Origin: Terrimesophilobacter mesophilus | GTDB taxonomy: Bacteria; Actinomycetota; Actinomycetes; Actinomycetales; Microbacteriaceae | DNA: 64,000 bases | Direction: 5' to 3' | Assembly: GCF_014200375.1 (NCBI RefSeq) | Contig: NZ_JACHBP010000001.1 | Span: 558,001 to 622,000 of the forward strand | In this document: in pieces, positions 51,398-60,598 of the stretch | Layout of the letters: each line of letters begins with the position of its first letter | Position numbering within the stretch: the stretch's first letter is position 1 | The notes under the pieces: model-generated | What the model saw: the letters and a program-made list of their open reading frames with translations, nothing else | Databases searched by the model: none | Told to the model about the DNA's origin: nothing | Program-made: the position numbers and the translations under genes

Positions 51398-51883
51398 TCA
51401 GTCGACCTGCTTGCCGGCGATCGCGCCCGTGTCCTCGTATTCTGCGAGCTGCGCTATGCGGCGGGCGTGACGCTCCGCGCCGGAGAACGGAGTGGCGATG
51501 AATGTGTCGATGAAGAGGATCGCCTCCTCGACGGTGTGCTGGCGGGCGCCGATCGAGATGAGATTCGCGTCGTTGTGCTCGCGAGCGAGCTGCGCGGTAG
51601 CGACGTTCCAGACGAGTGCCGCCCGCGCTCCCCGCACCTTGTTGGCCGCCATCTGTTCTCCGTTGCCGGAGCCGCCGAACACGATCCCGAGGGCTTCGAC
51701 CCCTGCCTGCTGGTCGGCGATGACACCGATCGCCGCATTGATGCAGAACGACGGGTAGTCATCGAGTTCGTCGTACTCTGCAGGCCCGTGGTCGATGACC
51801 TCGTGGCCGGCTGACCTCAGGTGCTCCTGCAGGTCCCGGCTGAACTCGAGGCCGGCATGGTCGGTCGCGATGTGGATGCGCAT
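51398..51883 (-). CDS. rpiB: Ribose-5-phosphate isomerase B
   Basis: 161 residues. MRIHIATDHAGLEFSRDLQE opens the Rossmann-like fold; FGGSGNGEQMAANKVRGARA holds Glu76 where the E. coli type has a cysteine, the actinobacterial variant. RQHTVEEAILFIDTFIATPF is conserved. It interconverts ribose 5-phosphate and ribulose 5-phosphate. nei2 follows directly. Confidence 0.95.
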   Translation of the reverse strand: MRIHIATDHAGLEFSRDLQEHLRSAGHEVIDHGPAEYDELDDYPSFCINAAIGVIADQQAGVEALGIVFGGSGNGEQMAANKVRGARAALVWNVATAQLAREHNDANLISIGARQHTVEEAILFIDTFIATPFSGAERHARRIAQLAEYEDTGAIAGKQVD

Positions 51884-51983
51884 GGCTCCAGTGTAGGTAT
51901 GGTCGCCGCGACGTGCTCTGGCCTAATCGCCGCGGGAGGAGGACACTGGAAGCAGGGTTCCTCGTTCGGTTGGGAGGCCAGCG

Positions 51984-52742
51984 ATGACAACGAGTTCACA
52001 CGACGGCCCGGCGCTCGTCCCGATCTTGTCCGCCGGACGCCACCGCACACCGCGCAGCGGAGCCTGTTTCATGGAGTTCGCCTCCTACCTGGCCGGCGAG
52101 CGATGGAGCGATCACCCCGCCTGCACGCACCCGGCACTCGCATTCCTTGCACGGATGGTCAACGACTGCACCTCCGATCGCGAACGCTCGAGGCTCGCCG
52201 AGCTCATCCCCTCGGTCATCGGCATCAACGGGAACGACCCTCGCGTCGAGATCCTCGTCGCGCTCAGGGCCGCAACGAGCGCGCTGCCCATCGCGAGCGA
52301 GCAGCGGCAGCGCGCACTCGCCGTCGGTATCCTCGCCTGCCGGATGCGGCTGGAGGGGATCGGGCATCCGGCCGATTCCGAACTGGCCGCGCGCATCGAC
52401 GGTGCCTTCGCGAAAGCGCCCCTCGCCGCGCGCTGGGGGCAGGACTTCATCGCGCAGAACGTCACGGCCACGCGCGATCGCGCGGTGTCCAGGATGGCGG
52501 AGTCTGTCATTCGTGTCGGCGTGCTCGGCATCGCCCATGCCTGCTCCCCGGAAGCGGATGCCCTGCTGCGAGAGGTGCTGCGCGGGGCGATCGGCGACTG
52601 CCGGGCGCTCCTGGGCGGCGCGTCAGTCGAAGATCGGCTCGCGGGTGCGGGTGCGCTTGAGTTCGAAGAAGCCGTCGTAGCGCGCCACAGCCACAATCGC
52701 GTCCCAGAGGTCGAGCGCCTGCTCCCCCTTCGGCGCGGGTGA
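51984..52742 (+). CDS. DUF4192-like hypothetical protein
   Basis: 252 residues from ATG at 51984, with GGGAGG six bases upstream. The product looks helical and soluble (DRERSRLAELIPSVIGINGN; ARIDGAFAKAPLAARWGQDF). I do not recognise the family with confidence. The last 120 bases (52623-52742) run antisense over the end of the DsbA-like gene, and the protein there loses its regular composition, so the true end may be near 52620 with a mutated stop. It is divergent from rpiB. Confidence 0.65.
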   Translation: MTTSSHDGPALVPILSAGRHRTPRSGACFMEFASYLAGERWSDHPACTHPALAFLARMVNDCTSDRERSRLAELIPSVIGINGNDPRVEILVALRAATSALPIASEQRQRALAVGILACRMRLEGIGHPADSELAARIDGAFAKAPLAARWGQDFIAQNVTATRDRAVSRMAESVIRVGVLGIAHACSPEADALLREVLRGAIGDCRALLGGASVEDRLAGAGALEFEEAVVARHSHNRVPEVERLLPLRRG

Positions 52743-53252
52743 GATCACCGGGCCGAAGAACGCGACACCGTCCACCGAGATGACCGGGGTGCCGACCTCC
52801 TGGCCGACGCGGCTGATCCCGTCGAAGTGGCTCGCGCGCATGGGCTCGTCGTACTCGTCGCTGTCCGCGTATCGCAGATACTCGACGGGAAGCCCCAGCT
52901 CGGCGAGCGCCGCCGGGATGACCTCATCCGGATTCTTCGATCCTCCCGGGTGGATGCGGATGCCGAGCGCGTCGTAGAGCGGCTTGACGATCTCCTGGCC
53001 CTCGAGCTCGCGCACGGCCGCGACGAGACGGGTGTAGCGCAGCGCACGGGGGAAGAAGGCACGGTAGCTCTCCGATACGTCCTTGTCCTCGTTGAGCACG
53101 GCCAGGCTCATGATGTGCCAGGTCACATCGAGGTCCCGGTGCTTCGCGACCTCGTCGACCCATCGGCTCGTCATCCACGCCCACGGGCAGGAGGGGTCGA
53201 ACCAGAAGTCGACGTGGGTGGTGGCGGTGGGATCGGACAATTCAGTTGACAT
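52623..53252 (-). CDS. DsbA-like thioredoxin-fold protein (mycothiol nitroreductase type)
   Basis: 209 residues from ATG at 53252. DFWFDPSCPWAWMTSRWVDE is the active site, with Cys22 followed by Pro-Trp-Ala, so the second cysteine of the CPWC motif is replaced by alanine. The family includes M. tuberculosis Rv2466c, a mycothiol-dependent reductase. VGTPVISVDGVAFFGPVISP has the cis-Pro region. The protein is cytosolic. The gene order rpiB-DsbA-pepN is conserved. Confidence 0.9.
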   Translation of the reverse strand: MSTELSDPTATTHVDFWFDPSCPWAWMTSRWVDEVAKHRDLDVTWHIMSLAVLNEDKDVSESYRAFFPRALRYTRLVAAVRELEGQEIVKPLYDALGIRIHPGGSKNPDEVIPAALAELGLPVEYLRYADSDEYDEPMRASHFDGISRVGQEVGTPVISVDGVAFFGPVISPAPKGEQALDLWDAIVAVARYDGFFELKRTRTREPIFD

Positions 53253-53377
53253 AACAACCAAACTACGCCGGACCGGGAGCGCGCGCTGACGTGGCCCAGC
53301 AGCGAATACTAGGCTGGGGGATCGATGCCGGGCAGAATCCGCTCGTGCAGAAAGACAATCCTCACGAAGGAGCAACC

Positions 53378-55918
53378 GTGCCAGGAGACAACCTCACCCG
53401 CGTCGAAGCCCAGGAGCGCAGGGCGCTCGTCAGCGTGGACAGTTACGACGTCACGCTCGACCTCACGACCGGAGCCGAGGTGTTCCGCAGCACGACGACC
53501 GTCCGGTTCTCCGCCACTGCCGGCGCATCCACGTTCATCGACGCCTTCACCCGCACGGTGCACTCGATCGAGCTCAATGGTGCCGCCGTCGACACGTCCG
53601 CCGCGGACGGTGTGCGCATCCGCCTCGATGACCTCGCTGAGGACAACGTGCTCACGGTCGTCGCGGATGCCGAATACACGAACTCGGGCGAGGGCCTCCA
53701 CCGCTTCGTCGACCCGGTCGACAACGAGGTGTACCTTTACTCGCAGTTCGAGGTGCCGGACTCCCGCCGCGTGTTCGCGGTCTTCGAGCAGCCCGACCTC
53801 AAGGCGACGTTCCGCTTCACCGTGACGGCCCCCGCCGCCTGGGAGGTCGTGAGCAACCAGCCGGTCGAGTCGCGCACTGCCGGAGAGGGCAACTCGAGCA
53901 CCTGGGTGTTCAAGACCACCCCCCGCATCTCCTCCTACATCACCGCGATCGTCGCCGGCCCCTACGCGAAGGTCGAGAGCGAGCTCGCGAGCCGTGACGG
54001 TCGCACCATTCCGCTCGGGATCTACTCGCGCAAGTCGCTCAGCCAGCACCTCGACGCCGACTACATCTTCGACATCACCCGCAAGGGCTTCGCGTACTAC
54101 GAGGAGAAGTTCGACTACGCGTACCCCTTCGAGAAGTACGACCAGCTCTTCGTCCCCGAGTTCAACGCGGGCGCCATGGAGAACGCTGGGGCGATCACCT
54201 TCACCGAGACCTACGTCTTCCGCTCGAAGGTGACGGATGCGATCAAGGAGCGTCGCGTCGTCACGATCCTGCACGAGCTCGCCCACATGTGGTTCGGCGA
54301 CCTCGTGACCATGAAGTGGTGGAACGACCTGTGGCTCAACGAGTCCTTCGCCGAATGGGCCTCCACGATCTCCACCGCGAACGCGACGGAGTGGACCGAG
54401 GCCTGGACGACATTCCAGGCGATGGAGAAGAGCTGGGCGTACCGCCAGGACCAGCTGCCGTCGACGCATCCGGTCGTCGCCACGATCAACGACCTCGAGG
54501 ATGTCCAGGTCAACTTCGACGGGATCACCTACGCCAAGGGCGGTTCGGTCCTGAAGCAGCTCGTCGCCTGGGTCGGCGAGGACGCCTTCTTCGCGGGCGT
54601 CGCCGCGTACTTCAAAAAGCACGCGTGGGGCAACACCGAGCTCAAGGACCTGCTCGCCGAGCTCGAGATCACGAGCGGGCGCACGCTCACCGAGTGGTCG
54701 AAGCTGTGGCTGGAGACGGCCGGCGTGAACACGCTGCGCCCCTCCTTCGAGACGGACGACAGCGGGAACTTCACGAGCTTCGCCGTGCTGCAGAGCGCCG
54801 CGCCCGACTACCCCACCATCCGCCCGCACCGCCTCGCGATCGGCCTCTACGACCTGCGGGGCGGCAAGCTCGTGCGAAGCCACCGGGTCGAGCTGGATGT
54901 CGACGGCGAACGCACCGAGGTGCCGGAGCTCGTCGGCATGGCCAGGCCGGATCTCGTGCTCATCAACGATGACGACCTCGCTTACGCGAAGATCCGTCTC
55001 GACGACGACTCGCTCTCCGTCGCGATCGAACACCTCAAGGAGATCGAGAGCCCACTCGCTCGCGCTCTCGTCTGGGGTTCCGTGTGGGACTCGACGCGCG
55101 ACGCCGAGACCGCTGCGAGCGACTACGTGAAGCTCGTCCTCGGCAACATCGCGACCGAGACCGAGAGCACGACGATCCGCACGACCCTCAGCCAGCTGCT
55201 GCTCGTCGCGCGCCAGTATGTGGCGCCGGCGGACCGCGCGAAGACCATCGAGAAGGTCGGCTCCGACCTGTGGTCTCTCGCCCAGCTCGCCAAACCAGGT
55301 TCGGACGCACAGTTCCAGTTCGTGAAGTTCTTCGCCCAGATCGCCTCGATCGGCGACCATGTGAGCGCCCTCCGCGGACTGCTCGACGGCACCGTCGTGC
55401 TCAAGGGTCTGACGATCGACACCGACCTCGGATGGGAGCTGCTCGAGGGGCTCGTCCTCAACGGTGCGGCGACATCCGTCGACATCGACGCGGCGCTCGA
55501 GAAGGACAACACGGCCAACGGTGCGCAGGCCGCCGCCCGCGCACGCGCGACGTTCGCGACATCCGAAGCCAAGGTGGCCGCGTTCAATTCGCTCGTCGAC
55601 TCGGATGAACTGCCCAACGCGATCGTGCGCAACACGGCCCTCGGCTACCAGCACGTCAACGACCCGTCGTCGCTCGAGGCGGTCGTCGACAAGTATTTCG
55701 CCGCGTTGAACGACCTGTGGAAGAGTCGCAGCTACCACATCGCCGAGACGCTCATCGTCGGCCTCTACCCCGCTCCGCTCGCCTCGCAGTCGCTCGTCGA
55801 CGCGACGAAGGCCTGGCTCGCTGCGAATCCGGATGTCCCTGCGTTGCGGCGCCTCGTGACCGAGAACCTCGCCGGTGTGGAACGCGCTCTCGCGGCGCAG
55901 GCGGCCGACGTGAGGTAG
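53378..55918 (+). CDS. pepN: Aminopeptidase N (M1 zinc metallopeptidase)
   Basis: 846 residues from GTG at 53378, which has AAGGAG five bases upstream. GAMEN at 265-269 and the zinc motif HELAH (299-303) with the third ligand Glu322 (WLNESFAEW) are present; the helical ERAP1-like C-terminal domain fills the second half. It trims N-terminal residues from peptides in the cytosol. MscS follows after four bases. Confidence 0.96.
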   Translation: MPGDNLTRVEAQERRALVSVDSYDVTLDLTTGAEVFRSTTTVRFSATAGASTFIDAFTRTVHSIELNGAAVDTSAADGVRIRLDDLAEDNVLTVVADAEYTNSGEGLHRFVDPVDNEVYLYSQFEVPDSRRVFAVFEQPDLKATFRFTVTAPAAWEVVSNQPVESRTAGEGNSSTWVFKTTPRISSYITAIVAGPYAKVESELASRDGRTIPLGIYSRKSLSQHLDADYIFDITRKGFAYYEEKFDYAYPFEKYDQLFVPEFNAGAMENAGAITFTETYVFRSKVTDAIKERRVVTILHELAHMWFGDLVTMKWWNDLWLNESFAEWASTISTANATEWTEAWTTFQAMEKSWAYRQDQLPSTHPVVATINDLEDVQVNFDGITYAKGGSVLKQLVAWVGEDAFFAGVAAYFKKHAWGNTELKDLLAELEITSGRTLTEWSKLWLETAGVNTLRPSFETDDSGNFTSFAVLQSAAPDYPTIRPHRLAIGLYDLRGGKLVRSHRVELDVDGERTEVPELVGMARPDLVLINDDDLAYAKIRLDDDSLSVAIEHLKEIESPLARALVWGSVWDSTRDAETAASDYVKLVLGNIATETESTTIRTTLSQLLLVARQYVAPADRAKTIEKVGSDLWSLAQLAKPGSDAQFQFVKFFAQIASIGDHVSALRGLLDGTVVLKGLTIDTDLGWELLEGLVLNGAATSVDIDAALEKDNTANGAQAAARARATFATSEAKVAAFNSLVDSDELPNAIVRNTALGYQHVNDPSSLEAVVDKYFAALNDLWKSRSYHIAETLIVGLYPAPLASQSLVDATKAWLAANPDVPALRRLVTENLAGVERALAAQAADVR

Positions 55919-55922
55919 CCGT

Positions 55923-56870
55923 ATGGACTGGCAGGCGGTCTGGGCTGGACTCGGCGCGTTCATCGCTCAGTGGCACGTGCTGCTGACGGTCATCGGGATC
56001 GTCGTCGGGGCGTTCGTCGTGCGCTGGTTGCTGCTCGTCATCCTGCGCCGGTCGATCGAACGGGTGATCACCGGTGTCAAGAAGACCCACAATGTCGAGG
56101 AGACGCAGGAGTTGGCATCCGCGCCCCTGCATGCTGCGCGCATCGTGCAGCGCACGCGCACGCTCGGCACGGTCATCAACAGTGTGCTCACGGTCGTCGT
56201 CATGGGCGCGGCGCTCGTGCTCGTGCTCGACGTGCTCGGTGTTCCGGTGCTCGGCATCCTCGGCGCGGCCGGCGTCGTGGCCGCCGGGCTCGCGTTCGGC
56301 GCGCAGAACCTGGTCAAGGACATCCTGAACGGCATGTTCATGGTCTTCGAGGACCAGTTCGGCATCGGGGACGTCGTCGACCTCGGTGTCGCCTCGGGGA
56401 CGGTCGAGTCGGTGGGCGTGCGCATCACGAGCATCCGGGATGTCAACGGCACCCTCTGGCACGTGCGCAACGGGGAGATCCTGCGCGTCGGGAATAAGTC
56501 TCAGGGCTGGGCGCGGGTCATCATCGACCTGCCGGTGCCGTACCATGCCGACCTCGACGAGGTGAAGGCGACCATCCTCGACACCGCGAAGGAACTGGCC
56601 ACCGACCCGCAATGGCGTCGGAAGGTGCTCGAGACACCCGAGATCTGGGGCGTCGAATCCGTCACCGCTGAGGCGCTCGTCGTGCGACTCGTGATCAAGA
56701 CCCGCTCCCCGGACCAGTGGGACATCGCCCGTGAGTTGCGGATGCGGATCAAGCTCGCCCTCGACGGGCTCGGCGTCAATGTCCCCTCCCTGAACCGGAT
56801 GGTGCTCGACGACCGTCGGCCGGCGGCGGCGAAGACGGCGAAGAAGGCCGACGAGGAGGGCACGGCGTGA
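55923..56870 (+). CDS. Small-conductance mechanosensitive channel (MscS family)
   Basis: 315 residues. N-terminal membrane helices are followed by the pore helix LGAAGVVAAGLAFGAQNLVK and the beta domain MVFEDQFGIGDVVDLGVASG; VGVRITSIRDVNGTLWHVRN is also typical. The end is a Lys/Ala-rich tail. It opens under membrane tension to release solutes. The GTG of glbO overlaps its stop. Confidence 0.93.
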   Translation: MDWQAVWAGLGAFIAQWHVLLTVIGIVVGAFVVRWLLLVILRRSIERVITGVKKTHNVEETQELASAPLHAARIVQRTRTLGTVINSVLTVVVMGAALVLVLDVLGVPVLGILGAAGVVAAGLAFGAQNLVKDILNGMFMVFEDQFGIGDVVDLGVASGTVESVGVRITSIRDVNGTLWHVRNGEILRVGNKSQGWARVIIDLPVPYHADLDEVKATILDTAKELATDPQWRRKVLETPEIWGVESVTAEALVVRLVIKTRSPDQWDIARELRMRIKLALDGLGVNVPSLNRMVLDDRRPAAAKTAKKADEEGTA

Positions 56871-57319
56871 GCGAGGAGCCGTCCGAGCGTTCGCAACCGA
56901 GCCCGGTGACCCTGCGCGTCGGCGAGGGAGGGGCGGCCGCACAGGGCGAGCTGTTCCACGCCATCGGCGGCAGCGAGACCTTCGACCTGCTGGTCCGCCG
57001 CTTCTACGAGCGGGTGCAGACCGATCCCGTGTTGTGGCCGATGTACCCGCAGCATGACCTCGAGGGCGCGATCCACCGCCTCAGCAGCTTCCTGCAGCAG
57101 TACTGGGGCGGGCCGACCACGTACAGCCAGGAGCGCGGCCATCCGCGCCTGCGCGCACGGCACGCGGCGTTCAAGGTGAACCCTGAAGCACGCGACCACT
57201 GGCTCGGACACATGCGGGATGCTCTGGACACGCTCGACCTGTCTCCTCTCCAGCACGCCACCTTCTGGGGCTACCTCGACCGGGCAGCGCACTCGCTCGT
57301 CAATACCTTCGCTGAGTAG
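56867..57319 (+). CDS. glbO: Truncated haemoglobin, group II
   Basis: 150 residues. GELFHAIGGSETFDLLVRRF, YERVQTDPVLWPMYP and the proximal-His region RHAAFKVNPEARDHWLGHMR fit GlbO-type globins, with Tyr at B10 and Trp at G8 (HWLGHM). It binds oxygen or NO in the cytosol. The GTG start is coupled to the MscS gene, as part of the pepN-mscS-glbO run. Confidence 0.93.
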   Translation: MSEEPSERSQPSPVTLRVGEGGAAAQGELFHAIGGSETFDLLVRRFYERVQTDPVLWPMYPQHDLEGAIHRLSSFLQQYWGGPTTYSQERGHPRLRARHAAFKVNPEARDHWLGHMRDALDTLDLSPLQHATFWGYLDRAAHSLVNTFAE

Positions 57320-57330
57320 ACGGGCGGACC

Positions 57331-58353
57331 GTGAACCGATTCCCCTGGTCGATCGGTGTCGCGTGCGCTGCTGCGGCGGCACTGCTCGCCTGGGGCGTCC
57401 ATGCACTCGTACCCGCCATTCCGCTTCTGACCGCGGCCGTCGCGCTCGGCATCATCGTCGCGCAGATTCCCGCAGCAAGATCGGCCATCACCGGGCCGCT
57501 CGCATCCGGCCTGTCCGTGGCATCCAAACGATTCATGCGCCTGGGCATCTTTCTGCTCGGCCTCAAACTGAGCCTCATCGACATCGCCCACCTCGGTTGG
57601 CTCACGATCCTGCTCGTCGTCGTTCTCGTCCTCGTGACGTTTGCTGCCACCTACTGGCTGGGGAGGCTCGCACGCCTCCCCCACCATGAACCGCTGCTCA
57701 TCGCGACGGGGTTCTCGATCTGCGGCGCCTCGGCGATCGGCGCGATGAGCGGAGTCGTGAAAGCCAGGGACTCAGAAGCGGCGACGCCGGTTGCCCTCGT
57801 CACCCTGTGCGGAACACTGGCTATCGGGGTATTGCCGCTGTTCTGGCATCCACTCGGGTTCACCGCCGACCAGTTCGGCCACTGGGTCGGCGCGAGCGTC
57901 CACGATGTCGGCCAGGTCGTGGCGACGGCCCAACTCGCGGGATCGAGCGCCCTGGCGATCGCGGTCGTCATCAAGCTCACGCGGGTACTCATGCTCGCCC
58001 CCATGGTGTCGATCGCCGCGCTCGCGGTTCACCGGCGGGACAGCCGTTCCATAGCGGATGCCGACCCTGCCGTTCACAACCTGGTGACCGCCAAGCGCCC
58101 GCCGATCGTGCCGCTCTTCGTCGCGGGCTTCCTGCTCGCCGTGGCCATCCGCTCGTTCGTACCGCTCCCCGAACTTGTTCTGTCGATCGCCGACGTCGTG
58201 CAGACGGCGCTCCTGGCCATGGCGCTCTTCGGTCTGGGGACGGGGGTACGGGTGCGCGAACTGATCAGTACCGGATGGCGGTCGCTCCTGGTCGGGCTCG
58301 CGTCGTGGGCGCTCATCGCGGTGCTCGCCTACGGCGCGGTGGTGCTCAGTTAG
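57331..58353 (+). CDS. YeiH/UPF0324-type putative sulfate exporter
   Basis: 340 residues with about ten membrane helices. KRFMRLGIFLLGLKLSLIDI and GFSICGASAIGAMSGVVKAR are the two conserved motifs; VGASVHDVGQVVATAQLAGS is also typical. Sulfate export is only an annotation-level suggestion for the family. GTG start, 11 bases after glbO. Confidence 0.88.
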   Translation: MNRFPWSIGVACAAAAALLAWGVHALVPAIPLLTAAVALGIIVAQIPAARSAITGPLASGLSVASKRFMRLGIFLLGLKLSLIDIAHLGWLTILLVVVLVLVTFAATYWLGRLARLPHHEPLLIATGFSICGASAIGAMSGVVKARDSEAATPVALVTLCGTLAIGVLPLFWHPLGFTADQFGHWVGASVHDVGQVVATAQLAGSSALAIAVVIKLTRVLMLAPMVSIAALAVHRRDSRSIADADPAVHNLVTAKRPPIVPLFVAGFLLAVAIRSFVPLPELVLSIADVVQTALLAMALFGLGTGVRVRELISTGWRSLLVGLASWALIAVLAYGAVVLS

Positions 58354-58548
58354 GTGTTGATCAACTCATCGCGGTCTGGCGAGGTGAATCGCGTCGAGGC
58401 TCCGCAGCATTGCCGGACCGATTCGGCGGGCGACGTCGCTCACCCACCGATCGATTTCCCCGATGAGCGCGTCCGACTCGTGCTCGCGAATGGCACGATT
58501 GAGGCCTGACATCACCGGGGCCCGTGCGACCTTGCCATGGGGCCACGT
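58350..58548 (-). pseudogene. Remnant of a VapC-type PIN-domain toxin
   Basis: The reading PVMSGLNRAIREHESDALIG is followed by DRWVSDVARRIGPAMLRSL and DAIHLA, the signature of the VapC C-terminal half. The N-terminal half, with the first catalytic acids, is missing. After DAIHLA the frame ends in RPR-stop; the next frame reads RDELINT, which fits the expected end of the domain, then stops. The piece is squeezed between hutI and the exporter gene and no antitoxin is left. Confidence 0.65.
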
Positions 58549-58559
58549 CCGCGGGCGCG

Positions 58560-59699
58560 TCAGGACGCGGTGAGCACGCGCTTCACGAGCGGCACGCCGG
58601 GGCGATAGGCGAGATGCACGTAACTGGGCGCATCGAGGATGACGAGATCCGCGCGCTGTCCGACCGCGAGCCCGCCGATGTCGGTGCGGCGCAGCGCAGC
58701 GGCGCCCCCGGCTGTCGCCGCCCACAACGCCTCGGACGGGCTGAAGCGCATGTCCCGCACGGCGACGGCGATACAGAACGGCATCGAAGAGGTGAAACTC
58801 GAGCCCGGATTGCAGTCGCACGCGAGCGCGACGGTGACGCCGGCGTCGATGAGGCGCCGGGCATCCGGATACGGCTGGCGGGTCGAGAACTCGACTCCCG
58901 GCAGCAGGGTCGCGACGGTGTCCGAGCCGGCGAGAGCGTCGACATCCGCGTCGGTCAGGAAGGTGCAGTGGTCGACGGATGCCGCCCCCAGTTCGACCGC
59001 GAGACAAACGGCCCCAGAGGGGCCGAGCTGCGCACCGTGCATCCGTGCGCCGAGGCCCACCGCCATCCCCGCCTCGAGAATCGCCCGCGCCTGGTCGACG
59101 TCGAACGCGCCGTCGTCGCAGAACACGTCGATCCATTTCGCGTGTCGCGCGCAGGCATCGAGCATCTCGCCCGTCACGAGCCCGACATAGCCGGCCGGAT
59201 CGTCGGCGAACTCGGCCGGAACGACGTGCGCCCCGAGATATGTCGTCTCGGTCGTGAATGCCTTCGCTACGGCGAGCGAGCGGGCCTCGTCCACGGTCGT
59301 GAGGCCGTAGCCGCTCTTGATCTCCACCGTCGTGGTTCCCTGCGCACGCATCTCGGCGACGAGGCGGGCGGTGTTCGCGGCGAGCTCGGCATCCGTCGCC
59401 TGCCGCGTGAGCCCCACCGTGCGACGGATGCCACCGGCGGCATACTTCTGCCCGATCATGCGAGCCTCGAACTCGTCGGAGCGATCCCCGGCGAACACGA
59501 TGTGGCTGTGACTGTCGACGAAGCCCGGAATGACGCAGCGGCCATCAGCGTCGATGCGCTCATCGGCATCCGGAGCGGAAGCCGCATCGCCGACCCACGC
59601 GATACGACCGTCATCGATCACGAGCGCGGCGTTCTCACGCTCGGAGCGGCCCTCCTCGTTCGTGACGAGCAGGCCGATGTTGGCGACGAGAGTGCTCAC
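58560..59699 (-). CDS. hutI: Imidazolonepropionase
   Basis: 379 residues from GTG coupled to hut[39 protein letters not shown], and [19 protein letters not shown] are characteristic; DSHSH provides metal ligands. It opens the imidazolone ring to give formiminoglutamate, the third step of histidine breakdown. It is the last gene of hutH-hutU-hutG-hutI. Confidence 0.95.
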   Translation of the reverse strand: MSTLVANIGLLVTNEEGRSERENAALVIDDGRIAWVGDAASAPDADERIDADGRCVIPGFVDSHSHIVFAGDRSDEFEARMIGQKYAAGGIRRTVGLTRQATDAELAANTARLVAEMRAQGTTTVEIKSGYGLTTVDEARSLAVAKAFTTETTYLGAHVVPAEFADDPAGYVGLVTGEMLDACARHAKWIDVFCDDGAFDVDQARAILEAGMAVGLGARMHGAQLGPSGAVCLAVELGAASVDHCTFLTDADVDALAGSDTVATLLPGVEFSTRQPYPDARRLIDAGVTVALACDCNPGSSFTSSMPFCIAVAVRDMRFSPSEALWAATAGGAAALRRTDIGGLAVGQRADLVILDAPSYVHLAYRPGVPLVKRVLTAS

Positions 59700-60598
59700 G
59701 ACCGCAGCGCCAGACCTGCAGCCGCCTCGAGCACGCACAGTGCCACGAGGCGGACGGTGCGGGCATCGGGGGTGTCGGCCGTCGCATCCACCTCCACGAG
59801 GTCGATCGACTCGACCCGGCGGTGCTTCCCTGCCACCCGCGCGGCGGCCCGTAGCTCGTGCGCCGCAATGCCGCCGGGCACGGATGCCGGGCACGCCGGC
59901 GCGACGGAGCGGTCGCAGACGTCTACATCGAGGTCGACATGGATCGGCCCGCCCGCCGAACCCGCGACCTCCAGCGCCTCAGCCATGACGTCGGCCATCG
60001 GCCGTCCCAGAAGCTCATCCCGCAGCACCACCGTGATCCCGAGGTCACGGGCGCGCGCGGCGTATTCCGCGGAGTTCGCGAAGTCGGAGATCCCCACCTG
60101 CACGACCCTTCGGCCGTCGAGTCCCGCCTCGATGAGGCGACGTACAGGGGACCCGTTGGACACCCCGTCACGCAGGTCGTAGTGCGCGTCGACCGTCACG
60201 AGGCCGGCGGTCGCGAGCCGGTCGCCCCACCGGCCGAGCGCCGTGGGCACGGTGGCGGCATTGTCGCCGCCGAGGGCCACGAGGAGTTCGGTGTCGACCG
60301 CTCCGATCATTGCGATGGTGGCGGCCTCGTCGGCGTCGGGGTCTGGCACATTGCCGTGGTCGGCGAAGTCGAGCGGCCGGCCGCCGGAGTGCGCGAACTG
60401 GCTGTAGCGCGGGATCATCGCCCGCACGGCATCCGGAGTCTGCCCTGCGTTCGTCGCGGAGATGGAGGTGCGCCAGGTCGGAACCCCGATGAGCGCGAAG
60501 TCGGAGTGACCGCTCGGTACCGGCCAGTTCCCCGCACGCGGCCAGAGCGGATCCACCGGGAGGCCGGATCCGTACGCCACGCGCTCGGAGGATGACAT
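59696..60598 (-). CDS. hutG: Formiminoglutamase (arginase/agmatinase fold)
   Basis: 300 residues. Manganese motifs: [26 protein letters not shown] and [14 protein letters not shown]. It hydrolyses formiminoglutamate to glutamate and formamide, the fourth step. ATG overlaps the hutU stop by one base (TGATG). The downstream GTG of hutI overlaps its stop, so all genes are coupled. Confidence 0.93.
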   Translation of the reverse strand: MSSSERVAYGSGLPVDPLWPRAGNWPVPSGHSDFALIGVPTWRTSISATNAGQTPDAVRAMIPRYSQFAHSGGRPLDFADHGNVPDPDADEAATIAMIGAVDTELLVALGGDNAATVPTALGRWGDRLATAGLVTVDAHYDLRDGVSNGSPVRRLIEAGLDGRRVVQVGISDFANSAEYAARARDLGITVVLRDELLGRPMADVMAEALEVAGSAGGPIHVDLDVDVCDRSVAPACPASVPGGIAAHELRAAARVAGKHRRVESIDLVEVDATADTPDARTVRLVALCVLEAAAGLALRS

